64,000 nt of DNA from Gloeocapsopsis crepidinum LEGE 06123 (GCF_015207655.1 NZ_JADEWN010000001.1:159303-223302), one strand, 5' to 3'. Shown: positions 9,042-19,748, counted from the stretch's first letter. Notes: generated by a model from the letters alone, not told the origin. Made by a program: numbers and translations.

Positions 9042-11525
9042 TTACCACTGGGGATTGCTTTTTAGTAAAGCTTTTACTTGCTCAGCGTTGAGAGATTGAG
9101 ATATAAAGAACCCTTGCGCATATTCACATTCTAATGTTCTCAGGTAGGCAAGTTGTGCTGGTGTTTCTACACCTTCTGCTGTGACGTCAATATTTAGTTT
9201 ATGGGCAAGAGTAATAATTGTTTCAACAATTTCAGCGCTAGCTTGCTCAACACCAATACGTGAAACGAAAGAGCGATCAATTTTTAATCCGTTGATGGGA
9301 AAATGATATAAACGTGCTAGAGATGAGTATCCTATTCCAAAATCATCAATTGATAACTGAACGCCCAAATCTCTTAACTGTAAAAGCTTAGTTGAAATAG
9401 AATCATTTTCTTCCATAATGACGCCTTCAACAATTTCTAGTCTCAAGTGTGAGGCGATTAAGTTAGTCTGCTGTAGAACTTGCTGAATTTGCTCGACAAT
9501 ATTAGGTTGAGAAAACTGCTTGCCAGAAAGATTAATACTTATAATTAAGTCTTTTGCTTCTGCAAGTTGTCGTTGCCATTGACACAATTGATAGCAAGCC
9601 GTGTAAAAAATCCATTGACACAAGCGAGTGATCATCCCAGTTTCTTCTGCTGTTGCAATAAATCTATCTGGGTTTTGCAGACCATATTGGGGATGCTGCC
9701 AGCGGATCAGGGCTTCAAAACCAGTAATTTTGCCTGTCTGCAAAGAAATAATTGGTTGATATTGCACAATAAACTCTTGTCTTTCAATTGCATTGCGCAG
9801 ATCTGTTTCTAGTTGTAGGCGTGCAACAGCTTTGGTATACATTGCAGGGTTAAAGATTTCGTAGCGCCCCACACCTTGGTTTTTAGCACGATACATAGCA
9901 ATGTCAGCGTTGCGTAGGAGTGCTTCTGGCTGATCGTAATTAGTAGCACTTAGTGCAATACCAATACTTGCAGAGGTAAATATTTGTTGTTCTTCAATTT
10001 CAAAAGGTAACGAAAGTACTTGTTCAATTCTTTCAGCTACACGAATGGTATCGCTTGCATCTTGAATACCGTCAAGTAAAATTGTAAACTCATCTCCGCC
10101 CAAGCGGGCAACAGTATCAGTTGGTCGCAAGCATTCTTGTAACCGAGACGCGATCGCTACAAGTAACTTGTCTCCAAGAAGATGCCCTAAACTGTCATTA
10201 ATGACTTTAAAGCGATCTAAATCAAGAAAAAGAACTGCAAATAGATAATTTTGATATCTCTTAGCGTGTTGAATTGCCTGTTCTAGACGATCTAGAAACA
10301 GTGCACGGTTGGGTAAACCTGTCAAGGCATCGTGAAAGGCATTTTGAAGCAATTCCTCTTCTGCTTGCTTGCGTTCAGTAATGTCTCGACAAATTGCGTG
10401 TAATTCTATTGGTTCGCCCTCGTTGTCAATTACTAGTTGATTGCGTTCGCGTACCCAAAGTACTGAACCATCTTTACAAACTTTACGAAGTTCTACTTCA
10501 CTACTAGTAATCTTTTCGCGGAAGATACTTTCCATCCATTCCTGCATCCAGTTGCGATCGGCTTCATAAACTGTCATCAATGCAGGTTGACCAATTAACT
10601 CTTGTTTGTCGTAACCTAAATACTCAGCAGCATAGTTATTGACTGATTTGAGAGTACCATCAGCAGCGATCGCAAAATAAGCATCAGGCGCAAAATCAAA
10701 CAACTTTTGATAGCGCTCTTCGCTTTCTTTTAAAGCTTCAGCATTGGCAATTTTAGCACTGAGGCGCTGACCAAAATAGGAACCTACTGATGCCAACAAC
10801 AAAATACTTAAACTAGCAGTACCGGTAGCAATTGCTAAAACAAACCTATCGATTCCGGTAGAACCTTGAGTAAGAAGTTTGATTGAAGGGTAATAGTCAA
10901 CTGCCATCATGCCTAGATAATGCAAGGCATCAATGGCAACACCAGCAAAAAGTGCACTACCAACTTTACCTAAACTTTCAGATGACACAATTCTTTCAGC
11001 ACTAGCATGAAATGCTAACCACAACGCACTAGTTGACATAAAAATTGTGAAAGCCCCAGCAAAAATAATAAATTGTGGATTATAGACTGGCATTGCACCG
11101 AGTTGCATTCCCCACATTGCAGTAAAGTGCATCGTAATAATGCCCAACCCTACAAAAATGCCTCCTGTCAATAAAGGCAACCACCTCAGAGGTCTTTGGC
11201 TAGCAGTTGATAATCCGATTCCACAAAAGGCGATCGCGACTAGTAATGATAGTAAGGTTGTTGGAATATCGTAAGTAATTGGTATGGGTAGTTCGTAAGC
11301 AAGCATGGCAATAAAGTGCATGACCCAGATACTAATCCCTAAAGCGATCGCACTACCGCTTAACCACAACTTTCTTGCTGTTCCTTGTGTTACAGGAACT
11401 TGCCCAGCCATATCAAGTGCCGTATATGAACTGATAATTGCCACAACAAGCGAAAGTACAACCAAACGCAGATCGTAAGTAGCGCTCAAGGCTGTACTGA
11501 TGGAAGTTATATCTTTAACAACCAT
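9042..11525 (-). CDS. MHYT-PAS-GGDEF-EAL cyclic-di-GMP signalling protein
   Basis: An 827-residue membrane protein. Seven hydrophobic segments in residues 15-250 form an MHYT sensor with the motifs MHFIAM, MHFTAM and LHYLGM, proposed to bind metal and sense O2, CO or NO. A PAS domain (about 270-390, FDFAPDAYFAIAADGTL) follows, then a diguanylate cyclase with intact RLGGDEF and an inhibitory RxxD site (RPTD five residues before GGDEF), then an EAL phosphodiesterase with FEALIRW and DDFGIGYSS. Both catalytic signatures look intact, so the protein could make and break c-di-GMP; which activity dominates cannot be read. It is transcribed alone on the minus strand. Confidence 0.93.
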   Translation of the reverse strand: MVVKDITSISTALSATYDLRLVVLSLVVAIISSYTALDMAGQVPVTQGTARKLWLSGSAIALGISIWVMHFIAMLAYELPIPITYDIPTTLLSLLVAIAFCGIGLSTASQRPLRWLPLLTGGIFVGLGIITMHFTAMWGMQLGAMPVYNPQFIIFAGAFTIFMSTSALWLAFHASAERIVSSESLGKVGSALFAGVAIDALHYLGMMAVDYYPSIKLLTQGSTGIDRFVLAIATGTASLSILLLASVGSYFGQRLSAKIANAEALKESEERYQKLFDFAPDAYFAIAADGTLKSVNNYAAEYLGYDKQELIGQPALMTVYEADRNWMQEWMESIFREKITSSEVELRKVCKDGSVLWVRERNQLVIDNEGEPIELHAICRDITERKQAEEELLQNAFHDALTGLPNRALFLDRLEQAIQHAKRYQNYLFAVLFLDLDRFKVINDSLGHLLGDKLLVAIASRLQECLRPTDTVARLGGDEFTILLDGIQDASDTIRVAERIEQVLSLPFEIEEQQIFTSASIGIALSATNYDQPEALLRNADIAMYRAKNQGVGRYEIFNPAMYTKAVARLQLETDLRNAIERQEFIVQYQPIISLQTGKITGFEALIRWQHPQYGLQNPDRFIATAEETGMITRLCQWIFYTACYQLCQWQRQLAEAKDLIISINLSGKQFSQPNIVEQIQQVLQQTNLIASHLRLEIVEGVIMEENDSISTKLLQLRDLGVQLSIDDFGIGYSSLARLYHFPINGLKIDRSFVSRIGVEQASAEIVETIITLAHKLNIDVTAEGVETPAQLAYLRTLECEYAQGFFISQSLNAEQVKALLKSNPQW

Positions 11526-11747
11526 AAAGTATGATATTAGTTACCTTATGCATAATTGAGTAAAATTTTTATCTTATACTCGAAATGACATTTACAGAGT
11601 TTGCGTAGCTACTGACATTCCAAAAACATTTATTTATTTTCAACTAAAAATCGTAGAAAATATACACTTCAAGCAACTTTTAAGCGTTTGATAGTACCAA
11701 AACTCCTAAAAAATGATAATTTTAATACGTAATGTCATTCATATTCA

Positions 11748-13319
11748 TTATGAAAATCTGCTGACAACAAACATTAAATATTTTGTCAAAGTGAATGCAT
11801 CGACTCCCATTTCTGTACGTTCATCAGCTGCTAAAATACCAGCCTGAGAATGCCACCACGCAGCGCTTGCGACAATTTCTACTAAAGGTATATCTTTGGA
11901 AGTCGCCTGTGCAATCAATCCTCCCAACAAACCTGTTAGCACATCGCCACTACCACCACGTGCTAAAGCTGGGGTACTTTCAGGATTAACCCATACACAA
12001 TCAGCTTGCGCGATCGCAGTCCTTGCACCTTTCAACAACACAACTGCACCACTTTGTTCAGTGGCTGCACGTACAGCGGCAATGCGGTCTTTAGTAGGAT
12101 CGACAGTATCAGGAAACAATCGCTTAAATTCGCCTGCGTGGGGTGTTAAGACGGTGGAGGCTTGTCTATGTTGCAATGTCTGAGTTGTTCCCATTTGAGC
12201 AAGAATATTTAAACCGTCAGCATCTAAAACCAAAGGGCGATCGCTATCTAACACTTCTTGTAAAATTGGCTTGGCATCTACTGTTAAACCAGGACCACAA
12301 GCGATCGCATCAAACGAACTCAAATCGGTTTTCTCTGGTAATTGCAGTTGTGCGATCGCACCGCTTTCGGTTTCAGGACAGCCGATAATTAAAGCTTCAG
12401 GTAATTGTGCAGATAACAGTGGTTTAATCGATTCTGGAACTGCTATTGAGAGCATTCCAACACCACTTGCTCTTGCGCCCAAGCCCGTCAAAATTGCCAC
12501 GCCTGTATAACGCCGCGAACCGCAGATAAGTAAAAGATGTCCCTGTTTATATTTATGCGTAACAGGAGAACGCTTGAGAGGGAGAGTTGCGATCGCACTT
12601 TGCGGGGTAATACGTTGGATTTTTGGTGCTTCTAATATTGCTTGGATATCTGTCAGCGGAAGATCAAAATCAATTAATTCTGCTGCACCAACATAATCTA
12701 AAGCTTGGTCTTGCAACAATCCTAGTTTCCACAAACCTAAACAAAAGGTATGTGTTGCTTGTACGGCTGTTCCTAGCGCTTCCCCAGTATCAGTGTGTAA
12801 GCCAGAGGGTAAATCAATACTTACAACTGGCTGTGACCATTCGTTCAACTGATTGACAATTTGATCTACAGGAGAAGATAGCGATCTCTCTAACCCAAAT
12901 CCAAATAAGCCATCAATAAATAAATCGCATTCTGCTAGAGGTTCCAAAGATTCATGAACTGGAATCTCCAAAATCTTGACATATTGTGCGTGTTGTGAAG
13001 TCAAATCTTTTAACTTAGAAAAAGGGCTGCAAACTGCAACCTGATATCCTTGAAAATGCAATTCTCGTGCTACGACTAGCGCATCACCCCCATTATGCCC
13101 AGGTCCTACTAAAATACCGATACGCGATACTTGTGAAAGAGGATAAAGCTCTATAATACGACGTGTAATGAGTCCGGCTACCTTCTCCATCAAGGCAGCA
13201 ACTGGCATTCCTTTAGTAAAGATCCGCTCTTCAATATTCCGCATCTGCTGCGCAGTAACGACTATACGAGAAATTTGTTCGCGTCGTGCCGCAAGATGGG
13301 AATGATTTTGATTGAACAT
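11748..13319 (-). CDS. nnr: Bifunctional NAD(P)HX epimerase/dehydratase
   Basis: The 523-residue enzyme repairs hydrated NADH and NADPH. The N-terminal YjeF epimerase domain (about 15-225) shows GPGHNGGDALVVAREL and IDGLFGFGLERS. The C-terminal ribokinase-like ADP-dependent dehydratase (about 250-515) shows HKYKQGHLLLICGSRRYTG, GPGL, DADGLNIL, TPHAGEFKRLF and GGSGDVLTGLLGGLIAQ, the last holding the catalytic Asp. Two-domain architecture and length match bacterial Nnr. ATG 13319 is the natural start. Confidence 0.95.
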   Translation of the reverse strand: MFNQNHSHLAARREQISRIVVTAQQMRNIEERIFTKGMPVAALMEKVAGLITRRIIELYPLSQVSRIGILVGPGHNGGDALVVARELHFQGYQVAVCSPFSKLKDLTSQHAQYVKILEIPVHESLEPLAECDLFIDGLFGFGLERSLSSPVDQIVNQLNEWSQPVVSIDLPSGLHTDTGEALGTAVQATHTFCLGLWKLGLLQDQALDYVGAAELIDFDLPLTDIQAILEAPKIQRITPQSAIATLPLKRSPVTHKYKQGHLLLICGSRRYTGVAILTGLGARASGVGMLSIAVPESIKPLLSAQLPEALIIGCPETESGAIAQLQLPEKTDLSSFDAIACGPGLTVDAKPILQEVLDSDRPLVLDADGLNILAQMGTTQTLQHRQASTVLTPHAGEFKRLFPDTVDPTKDRIAAVRAATEQSGAVVLLKGARTAIAQADCVWVNPESTPALARGGSGDVLTGLLGGLIAQATSKDIPLVEIVASAAWWHSQAGILAADERTEMGVDAFTLTKYLMFVVSRFS

Positions 13320-13558
13320 AGTTTTTTAGAGCTACATTGAGTTACTTACTCTCATTTTTCCTAAATTCATCAGAACGCCACCTGTAGTAAGAGAGAAATC
13401 TTATAGGGAAAGCACAGGAGTAGAGGAGAGTAGAGAATTATGTTTTGTTATCACCATTTTTTATTTAGTTGGATGAACGAGTCTTGTGTAAAAGATGCAG
13501 CATTGAGAGAATTATCCGTATTTAACTCATCGCTGAAAAACACGGGCTAAAAAAAATT

Positions 13559-14389
13559 ATGAAAAACTTCTTTCTCAGCACGGCTGTGTTTTTACTCGCC
13601 TTTTCTCCAGTTTCTCTAGCAAGCGATCGCCAACTGATAGACGCAATTTGCCAGACAGGAAAGCCAAAATGCGTGGAACTTGTTATTCAGGCAATGAAGC
13701 AACGCTACCAACCACTTGCAAAGCAATGCGATCGTGATGGTTTATTTGCACTAGCCTACTTGCGAACGACACAAACTTTTCTCAAAACAATTGATGAGAT
13801 TAACTACAACAATCCTGCATCTGTTATTCGAGAAGATGCCTTATTTGCCGATTATTATTTTCGAGCTTATGACGCTTACCATACAGGTAAAGGTTATGTT
13901 CCCCCAGTTTGGCAAATCGCGTTTGATGCAGCACAGCATCGCTCAGTGTCAGGATCGGGCAATCTCATTTTAGGCTTTAATGCACACATTCAGCGCGATT
14001 TGCCGTTTGTACTTTATGAGCTTTATTTAAAAGGTCATCCAGTAACCTATGAAGACCACACTCGTGTCAATGAATTTCTTCAACAGGTAAATATATTATC
14101 GGAAATAGCGCACAAGTTTGATCCGACAGTTGATGATGAAGATATACCAGGTAATGCAGATGATTTGCAACGGTTTCAACTCATTGCTCAGTGGCGTGAG
14201 GGTGCATACCGTAATTTTGAGCGCCTCCGCGATGCAAATACAAATACTCAACGCATCCAAATAGCAGCAGAAATTGAAGCACAGACTGCAGCTACTGCTT
14301 TTCTACTACAACAAAATTTTAGCTATCCGCCTGGGATAGATAGTTCTGAACGGGATACTTATTGCCAAGCGCAGCGGAAACAAAGATAA
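13559..14389 (+). CDS. Exported DUF5995-like protein
   Basis: The 276-residue protein has a typical signal peptide (KNFFLSTAVFLLAFSPVSLA, likely cleaved after SLA at about 22). The mature part contains NLILGFNAHIQRDLPFVLYE, a pattern I associate with DUF5995, a helical family of unknown function that may bind metal through His and Asp residues. VPPVWQIAFDAA precedes it. The protein is presumably periplasmic. Its stop is 3 bases from the convergent end of the ABC ATPase gene, so the two genes share no promoter. Function unknown. Confidence 0.8.
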   Translation: MKNFFLSTAVFLLAFSPVSLASDRQLIDAICQTGKPKCVELVIQAMKQRYQPLAKQCDRDGLFALAYLRTTQTFLKTIDEINYNNPASVIREDALFADYYFRAYDAYHTGKGYVPPVWQIAFDAAQHRSVSGSGNLILGFNAHIQRDLPFVLYELYLKGHPVTYEDHTRVNEFLQQVNILSEIAHKFDPTVDDEDIPGNADDLQRFQLIAQWREGAYRNFERLRDANTNTQRIQIAAEIEAQTAATAFLLQQNFSYPPGIDSSERDTYCQAQRKQR

Positions 14390-14392
14390 AGT

Positions 14393-15130
14393 CTACTCTT
14401 GCCGCAACATTCCATCTTCCATGTACGCTACACGGTCAGCTACATCAATAATACGTGAGTCATGAGTTACCATTAACACTGTACAGCCTTCTTCTTTGGC
14501 TAATAACCGTAGTAACTCAATAACATTGTGTCCGCTACGCGAGTCTAAAGCAGCAGTAGGTTCGTCTGCCATGATTAACCGAGGATTACCTGCTAACGCC
14601 CGTGCGATCGCAACCCGTTGTTTCTGTCCGCCAGATAAATCTCCTGGTTTATAGTTCGTATGACTTGCTAAACCTACTTGTTCGAGTAGATATTTCGCTT
14701 GGTTTCTTGCTAATCGTCCTTTAATGCCTTTAATATTCAGCACTAGTTCTACATTTTCGGCTGCTGTCAGCGCTGGAAATAAGTTAAACCCTTGAAAAAT
14801 AAACCCAATATTTTGCAGACGAAAGTTTGCTAACTTATCGCGAGACATTTTTGTAATCTCTTCGCCGAGTAAGTATACGCTTCCTGCAGTTGGCGTCAGC
14901 AAGCCTGCCAAAATTGACAGTAAAGTTGTCTTTCCTGATCCGGATGGTCCCATTAATAGTTGAATATCGCCAGGAGAGACTTCTAAATCAATTCCTTTAA
15001 GGACTTGAAAGCAATCGCGTCCCGATTTGAAAGCCATCTCAACACCTTTTGTCAAGATTGCTTTTGTATTACGTTGGTTAGTTCGTTTTATTGATGTGGG
15101 ATCAATCAGGGTACGGCTTGTTATAGACAC
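14393..15130 (-). CDS. ABC transporter ATP-binding protein, MacB/LolD type
   Basis: The 245-residue ATPase has Walker A GPSGSGKT (about 62-69), the Q-loop IFQGFNLFP, the signature LSGGQKQR (about 165), Walker B LIMADEP and the H-loop VTHD (about 222). ALDSRSGHNVIELL after Walker B is typical of the MacB/LolD/DevA group that powers outer-membrane lipid or peptide export. No permease or membrane-fusion gene is adjacent, so its partners are elsewhere. An upstream repeat-rich gap separates it from clpC. Family assignment is firm; substrate unknown. Confidence 0.92.
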   Translation of the reverse strand: MSITSRTLIDPTSIKRTNQRNTKAILTKGVEMAFKSGRDCFQVLKGIDLEVSPGDIQLLMGPSGSGKTTLLSILAGLLTPTAGSVYLLGEEITKMSRDKLANFRLQNIGFIFQGFNLFPALTAAENVELVLNIKGIKGRLARNQAKYLLEQVGLASHTNYKPGDLSGGQKQRVAIARALAGNPRLIMADEPTAALDSRSGHNVIELLRLLAKEEGCTVLMVTHDSRIIDVADRVAYMEDGMLRQE

Positions 15131-15254
15131 AATAGGCTTACTTCAAGAATTGTTCAGAACTGAGACTACTTCAATGTATTCAGTTTTAAGGATCTTAATA
15201 GTATTAGACGCTGCTCGCCACAAAAAAGATTCTACTAATAGGAACAAATTTAGG

Positions 15255-15420
15255 AGCGAGGGTGAGGAGTGAGTGTTGAGTGTTGAGTTTTGTTCGCGAA
15301 GAAAAGTGCCGGAGGCATTTATTAAAAGAATTTTGAATTTTGAATTGAAGAATTTTCGTAACTCAGCACTCAAAATTCAAAACCAATCACTCACCCCTCA
15401 CCCCTCACCCCTCTCAACAC
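15255..15420. repeat. Low-complexity GAGTG/CACTC inverted repeat
   Basis: The left part (GAGGGTGAGGAGTGAGTGTTGAG) and the right part (CACTCACCCCTCACCCC..., ending CTCTCAACAC) are roughly complementary, flanking TTTTGAATTTTGAATTG and a CAAAATTCAAAA stretch. This is the short tandem repetitive type common in cyanobacterial gaps. The whole gap 15131-15578 contains no gene that I can support; open frames there lie in the repeat. Confidence 0.7.
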
Positions 15421-15578
15421 TAACGTTTACGTCAAAGATAGACGGGTAATACTCCTTCATGATTACGGCTGTTCCCACTGTGGGAGTTGTTTGTCCAAAG
15501 TTACATTAAACATAACTACATAAAAGTTTATGTAAGGGTAAATGACCCTACTTAAACAGCTCGGTAAAGGAAACCACG

Positions 15579-18047
15579 ATGTTTGAATACTTTACAGATA
15601 AAGCCATCAAGGTAATCATGCTATCCCAGGAAGAGACACGTCGCCTGGGACACAACTTGGTAGGAACCGAGCAGATTCTTTTAGGCTTGATTGGAGAAGG
15701 TACGGGAGTAGCAGCAAAAGTGCTGACCGAGCTGGGAGTATCCCTCCAAGATGCACGCACAGAAGTAGAAAAAATTATCGGTAGGGGAGATCGATTTGTC
15801 CCCACTGAGCTTCCTTTCACTCCCAAAGTTAAGCGTGTTTTTGAGCAAGCTCTAGCTGAAGCTCGGCAACTCGGAAACAACTATATTGATACAGAGCACA
15901 TTTTATTAGGATTACTCCGCGAAGGCGACGGAGTAGCAGCGAAAGTCCTCAGTAATTTGGGTATTCACCCAGAGCAAATTCGCACCGCAGTTATCAAAAA
16001 ACATGGAGAGGTAGCGGCAGTTTCTGTAGGTAGTACTGAACGCCGCAGTGGTCGCACTGCAAGTAAAACAGCAACTTTAGACGAATTTAGTACAAATTTA
16101 ACGAAGTTAGCTGCTGAAGGTAAACTTGATCCTGTTGTTGGACGCGAGAAAGAAATCGAACGCGCCATTCAGATTTTAGGACGTCGAACAAAGAATAACC
16201 CTGTATTAATCGGTGAACCTGGTGTTGGTAAAACCGCGATCGCCGAAGGACTCGCCCAACGGATTGTTGCCCAAAACGTTCCTGACATCCTTGAAGATCG
16301 CCAAGTCGTCAGCCTAGACATGGGTTTACTGATTGCTGGAACGCGCTTTAGAGGTGACTTTGAAGAACGCATCAAAGCAATCATGGCGGAAATTCGCGCT
16401 GCGGGTAATATCATCTTAGTCATTGACGAAATTCACACTTTGATCGGTACTGGTGGTGTTGAAGGTGGTATGGATGCAGCAAATATCCTCAAGCCAGCAC
16501 TAGCCCGTGGTGAATTGCAGTGTCTTGGTGCAACAACCCTAGATGAATACCGCAAGCACATCGAACGCGATGCAGCACTTGAGCGTCGTTTCCAGCCAAT
16601 CATGGTTGGCGAACCTTCAGTTGATGAAACGATTGAAATTCTGCACGGTTTACGTGCGACTTACGAACAGCATCACCGCGTTAAGATTACTGATGTTGCA
16701 CTAGAAGCCGCTGCAAAACTATCAGATCGTTATATTAGCGATCGCTTCTTACCTGATAAAGCCATCGACTTGATTGATGAAGCTGGTTCGCGTGTCCGTT
16801 TAAGAAACTCGCAAGCATCTGCGACAAGCCAAGTCAAGCGGGAATTAGTCCAAGTATCGCGCGATAAAGAAGCCGCCGTTAGAGCACAAGACTTTGACAA
16901 AGCAGGACAGCTACGCGATCGCGAGTTAGAACTTGAAGCACAAATTAAAGCGATTTCTGAAAATCACAACAACGATGTCAACACTCCTATTGTTGATGAA
17001 GAAGACATTGCACAGATCGTTGCTTCGTGGACTGGTGTTCCCGTTAATAAGCTGACTGAAACCGAATCTGAATTACTGTTGCACTTAGAAGATACCTTGC
17101 ATCAGCGGATTATCGGTCAACAAGAAGCTGTGACAGCAGTTTCTAGAGCAATTCGCCGCGCCAGAGTCGGCTTAAAGAACCCCGATCGCCCAATTGCTAG
17201 CTTTATCTTCTCAGGTCCTACCGGAGTTGGTAAAACTGAACTAACAAAGGCGCTTGCTTCCTATTTCTTCGGTTCAGAAGAAGCGATGATTCGCCTCGAT
17301 ATGTCCGAGTTTATGGAACGCCACACGGTTTCCAAACTGATTGGATCGCCTCCTGGATACGTTGGCTACGACGAAGGCGGACAACTCACAGAAGCAATAC
17401 GTCGCAGACCTTACACCGTAGTGCTATTCGACGAAATCGAAAAAGCACACCCTGATGTCTTCAACATGATGTTGCAGATCATGGATGATGGTCGCTTGAC
17501 TGATGCCAAAGGTCGTACAGTAGACTTCAAGAATACGCTCCTGATTATGACTTCCAATATTGGTTCGCGAGTGATCGAAAAAGGTGGCGGTGGTATCGGT
17601 TTCGAGATTGCTAACAGTCAAAGTGAGTCTAGCTACAATCGCATTCGCAATCTTGTGAATGAAGATCTCAAGCAACACTTCCGTCCTGAGTTTCTCAACC
17701 GCGTAGACGACATTATTGTCTTCCGTCAGTTGACTAAACCAGAAATTACGCAAATCGCCGATATCCTGTTAGGTGAAGTTTCCACCCGCTTGGTAGAACA
17801 AGGAATCGAACTCGATGTAACCGCCAAGTTCAAAGATCGCGTAGTTCAAGAAGGTTACAACCCTAGCTATGGAGCAAGACCATTACGTCGAGCGATCGTG
17901 CGACTGCTTGAAGACAGCTTAGCCGAAGCAATGCTAGCAGGTTTAATCAAAATCGGAGACACAGCCATTGTTGATGTTGACGATCGCGGCGAAGTGAAGA
18001 TAGAAAAAGCAGCCAATAAAGAGTTACTACTATCTTCCGTTAGCTAA
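15579..18047 (+). CDS. clpC: ATP-dependent Clp protease ATPase subunit ClpC
   Basis: The 822-residue HSP100 unfoldase feeds proteins to ClpP. The N domain (about 1-145) has two Clp_N repeats ([18 protein letters not shown] and [18 protein letters not shown]). The first AAA module has Walker [14 protein letters not shown] (about 208). A UVR-type coiled segment ([20 protein letters not shown]) lies near 430-455. The second AAA module has GPTGVGKTE (about 548) and [10 protein letters not shown]. Architecture and length match cyanobacterial ClpC. It ends in an intrinsic terminator and is flanked by a repeat-rich gap upstream. Confidence 0.97.
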   Translation: MFEYFTDKAIKVIMLSQEETRRLGHNLVGTEQILLGLIGEGTGVAAKVLTELGVSLQDARTEVEKIIGRGDRFVPTELPFTPKVKRVFEQALAEARQLGNNYIDTEHILLGLLREGDGVAAKVLSNLGIHPEQIRTAVIKKHGEVAAVSVGSTERRSGRTASKTATLDEFSTNLTKLAAEGKLDPVVGREKEIERAIQILGRRTKNNPVLIGEPGVGKTAIAEGLAQRIVAQNVPDILEDRQVVSLDMGLLIAGTRFRGDFEERIKAIMAEIRAAGNIILVIDEIHTLIGTGGVEGGMDAANILKPALARGELQCLGATTLDEYRKHIERDAALERRFQPIMVGEPSVDETIEILHGLRATYEQHHRVKITDVALEAAAKLSDRYISDRFLPDKAIDLIDEAGSRVRLRNSQASATSQVKRELVQVSRDKEAAVRAQDFDKAGQLRDRELELEAQIKAISENHNNDVNTPIVDEEDIAQIVASWTGVPVNKLTETESELLLHLEDTLHQRIIGQQEAVTAVSRAIRRARVGLKNPDRPIASFIFSGPTGVGKTELTKALASYFFGSEEAMIRLDMSEFMERHTVSKLIGSPPGYVGYDEGGQLTEAIRRRPYTVVLFDEIEKAHPDVFNMMLQIMDDGRLTDAKGRTVDFKNTLLIMTSNIGSRVIEKGGGGIGFEIANSQSESSYNRIRNLVNEDLKQHFRPEFLNRVDDIIVFRQLTKPEITQIADILLGEVSTRLVEQGIELDVTAKFKDRVVQEGYNPSYGARPLRRAIVRLLEDSLAEAMLAGLIKIGDTAIVDVDDRGEVKIEKAANKELLLSSVS

Positions 18048-18066
18048 TCACCTAGCTTAACCCAAA

Positions 18067-18095
18067 CCCCTAGCAATCAAGCTGGGGGATTTTTT
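18067..18095 (+). terminator. Intrinsic terminator of clpC
   Basis: CCCCTAGC, loop AATCAA, GCTGGGGG (one wobble pair), then ATTTTTT. It starts 20 bases after the clpC stop. Confidence 0.85.
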
Positions 18096-18332
18096 ATATT
18101 ATTGGGTTGCTAACCATATCAAATCCGGTTAATTACTTACAATTAAAGTAATGAGTGATTAGCAACTAGTTACTAGCCACTAGCAACTCAATCATAGCCT
18201 GGTTATTCAACTGGAGATGAGCTTACCCACTCTTTGCGATCTTTGTGCCTACCCTGCAGGAAGGCTACTGCCAATGTGCTTCGTTAAAGTAAGTAATATT
18301 ATTCTAGTTGCATTAACCATGACCCTGATGCT

Positions 18333-18515
18333 ATGAGCAAACGAGATCTCAAGTCTGGGAAATTTGTGACTGATTCTGAACCAGTGATCAGCAAGCCAAT
18401 CAGTATTCGTCTTCCACCAAGTTTAGAAGCCGAACTACGAGCAGTTGCTGGAGATGCAGTTGCGCCGTGGATTCGAGAAGCGATCGCGGAAAAATTGGCA
18501 AGAGACAAACAATAG
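18333..18515 (+). CDS. Small ribbon-helix-helix-like protein
   Basis: A 60-residue, charged protein. KPISIRLPPSLEAELRAVAG followed by PWIREAIAEKLARDK resembles the strand-helix-helix of ribbon-helix-helix (Arc/CopG/MetJ) DNA-binding proteins, found in antitoxins and small regulators. No toxin gene is next to it. ATG 18333; the stop is about 105 bases from the 3' end of the convergent psbA gene. Function unknown; the fold is an inference from sequence pattern. Confidence 0.7.
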   Translation: MSKRDLKSGKFVTDSEPVISKPISIRLPPSLEAELRAVAGDAVAPWIREAIAEKLARDKQ

Positions 18516-18557
18516 AAACACCCAACACTAGAGTGTCATCTCAATTTACAAGACAAG

Positions 18558-18583
18558 AAAAAGCGCCCCCGTGAAAGAGCGCT
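18558..18583 (-). terminator. Intrinsic terminator of psbA
   Basis: On the minus strand AGCGCTC, loop TTTCACG, GGGCGCT, then TTTTTC, about 40 bases after the psbA stop. Confidence 0.75.
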
Positions 18584-18620
18584 CATTAAGCAATCATAGA
18601 AGACAAACTTTTAAGACAAT

Positions 18621-19697
18621 TTAGCTGTTTGCAACTGGTAGTGCTTCTCCGGTAGCTAAATCAAGTGGGAAATTATGTGCATTGCGTTCGTGCATCACTT
18701 CCATACCCAAGTTGGCGCGATTCAACACATCAGCCCAAGTACTAATCACACGTCCTTGCGAGTCCAGAACCGACTGATTGAAGTTGAAACCGTTCAGGTT
18801 AAACGCCATAGTACTGATACCTAAAGCAGTAAACCAAATACCAACTACGGGCCAAGCTGCAAGGAAAAAGTGCAGTGTACGACTGTTTGCTGTGGTTCCT
18901 AAGATAACCTCGTTTGTGCGTCCAACTAGGCGACCAAAATAGCCATGAGCAGCAACGATATTGTAAGTCTCTTCTTCTTGCCCAAACTTGTAGCCGTAAC
19001 TTTGAGACTCAATTTCAGTTGTTTCGCGCACGAGAGTTGAGGTAACTAGTGAGCCATGCATGGCACTAAACAGCGCACCACCGAAGACACCTGCGACTCC
19101 TAGTTGATGGAATGGATGCATCAAGATGTTGTGTTCAGCTTGAAACACTAACATAAAGTTGAAAGTACCACTAATACCTAACGGCATTCCATCAGAAAAG
19201 CTGCCTTGACCGATAGGGTAAATCAAGAATACTGCGGTAGCAGCGGCGACAGGTGCAGAGTAAGCAACAGCAATCCACGGACGCATCCCTAGACGGTAGC
19301 TGAGTTCCCACTCGCGTCCCATGTAACAGAACACGCCAATGAGAAAGTGGAAAATCACCAGTTGGTAAGGACCACCGTTATACAGCCACTCATCTAAACT
19401 TGCAGCTTCCCAAATTGGATAAAAATGCAAGCCGATCGCATTCGAGGACGGTACAACTGCACCTGAAATGATGTTGTTGCCATACAACAGCGAACCTGCA
19501 ACAGGCTCCCGAATTCCGTCAATATCAACGGGAGGTGCAGCAATGAAAGCAATGATGAAACAGGTGGTTGCAGCAAGCAAAGTCGGAATCATCAACACGC
19601 CAAACCAGCCTACATAAAGGCGGTTATCAGTGCTAGTGACCCAATTGCAAAACTGCTCCCACAGATTCGCGTCGCGTCTCTGTAGAGTCGTTGTCAT
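18621..19697 (-). CDS. psbA: Photosystem II D1 protein, atypical acceptor side
   Basis: A 358-residue D1. The water-oxidising side looks complete: Tyr160 (canonical Y161), Asp169 (D170), Glu188 and His189, His336, Glu337, His341, Asp346 and Ala348 as the C-terminal Mn ligands, followed by a 10-residue extension. Chlorophyll and iron ligands His197, His214 and His276 are also kept, and residue 129 is Glu (the 130 site, as in high-light D1). The odd part is residues 258-270, [13 protein letters not shown], where standard D1 has eight residues (IFQYASFN) that include Ser264 and Phe265 of the Q_B pocket. Five residues are inserted and both are replaced. It is not a rogue D1, since those lose Mn ligands. 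Confidence 0.93.
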   Translation of the reverse strand: MTTTLQRRDANLWEQFCNWVTSTDNRLYVGWFGVLMIPTLLAATTCFIIAFIAAPPVDIDGIREPVAGSLLYGNNIISGAVVPSSNAIGLHFYPIWEAASLDEWLYNGGPYQLVIFHFLIGVFCYMGREWELSYRLGMRPWIAVAYSAPVAAATAVFLIYPIGQGSFSDGMPLGISGTFNFMLVFQAEHNILMHPFHQLGVAGVFGGALFSAMHGSLVTSTLVRETTEIESQSYGYKFGQEEETYNIVAAHGYFGRLVGRTNEVILGTTANSRTLHFFLAAWPVVGIWFTALGISTMAFNLNGFNFNQSVLDSQGRVISTWADVLNRANLGMEVMHERNAHNFPLDLATGEALPVANS

Positions 19698-19748
19698 GAT
19701 GTTGGATGATGACGTTAAGGTTTACAGTCAGTTCTCTATTTAAATTAA

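Noticed and set aside
15027..15373. ORFs on both strands between the ABC ATPase and clpC
   Set aside because: They lie in the GAGTG/CACTC repeat and in the antisense of the ATPase N-terminus.
18333..18515. Toxin-antitoxin module at the small RHH-like gene
   Set aside because: No adjacent ORF resembling a toxin on either strand.
18621..19697. Rogue/sentinel D1 or ChlF identity for this psbA
   Set aside because: All Mn ligands and Tyr161 are present, which those variants lack.
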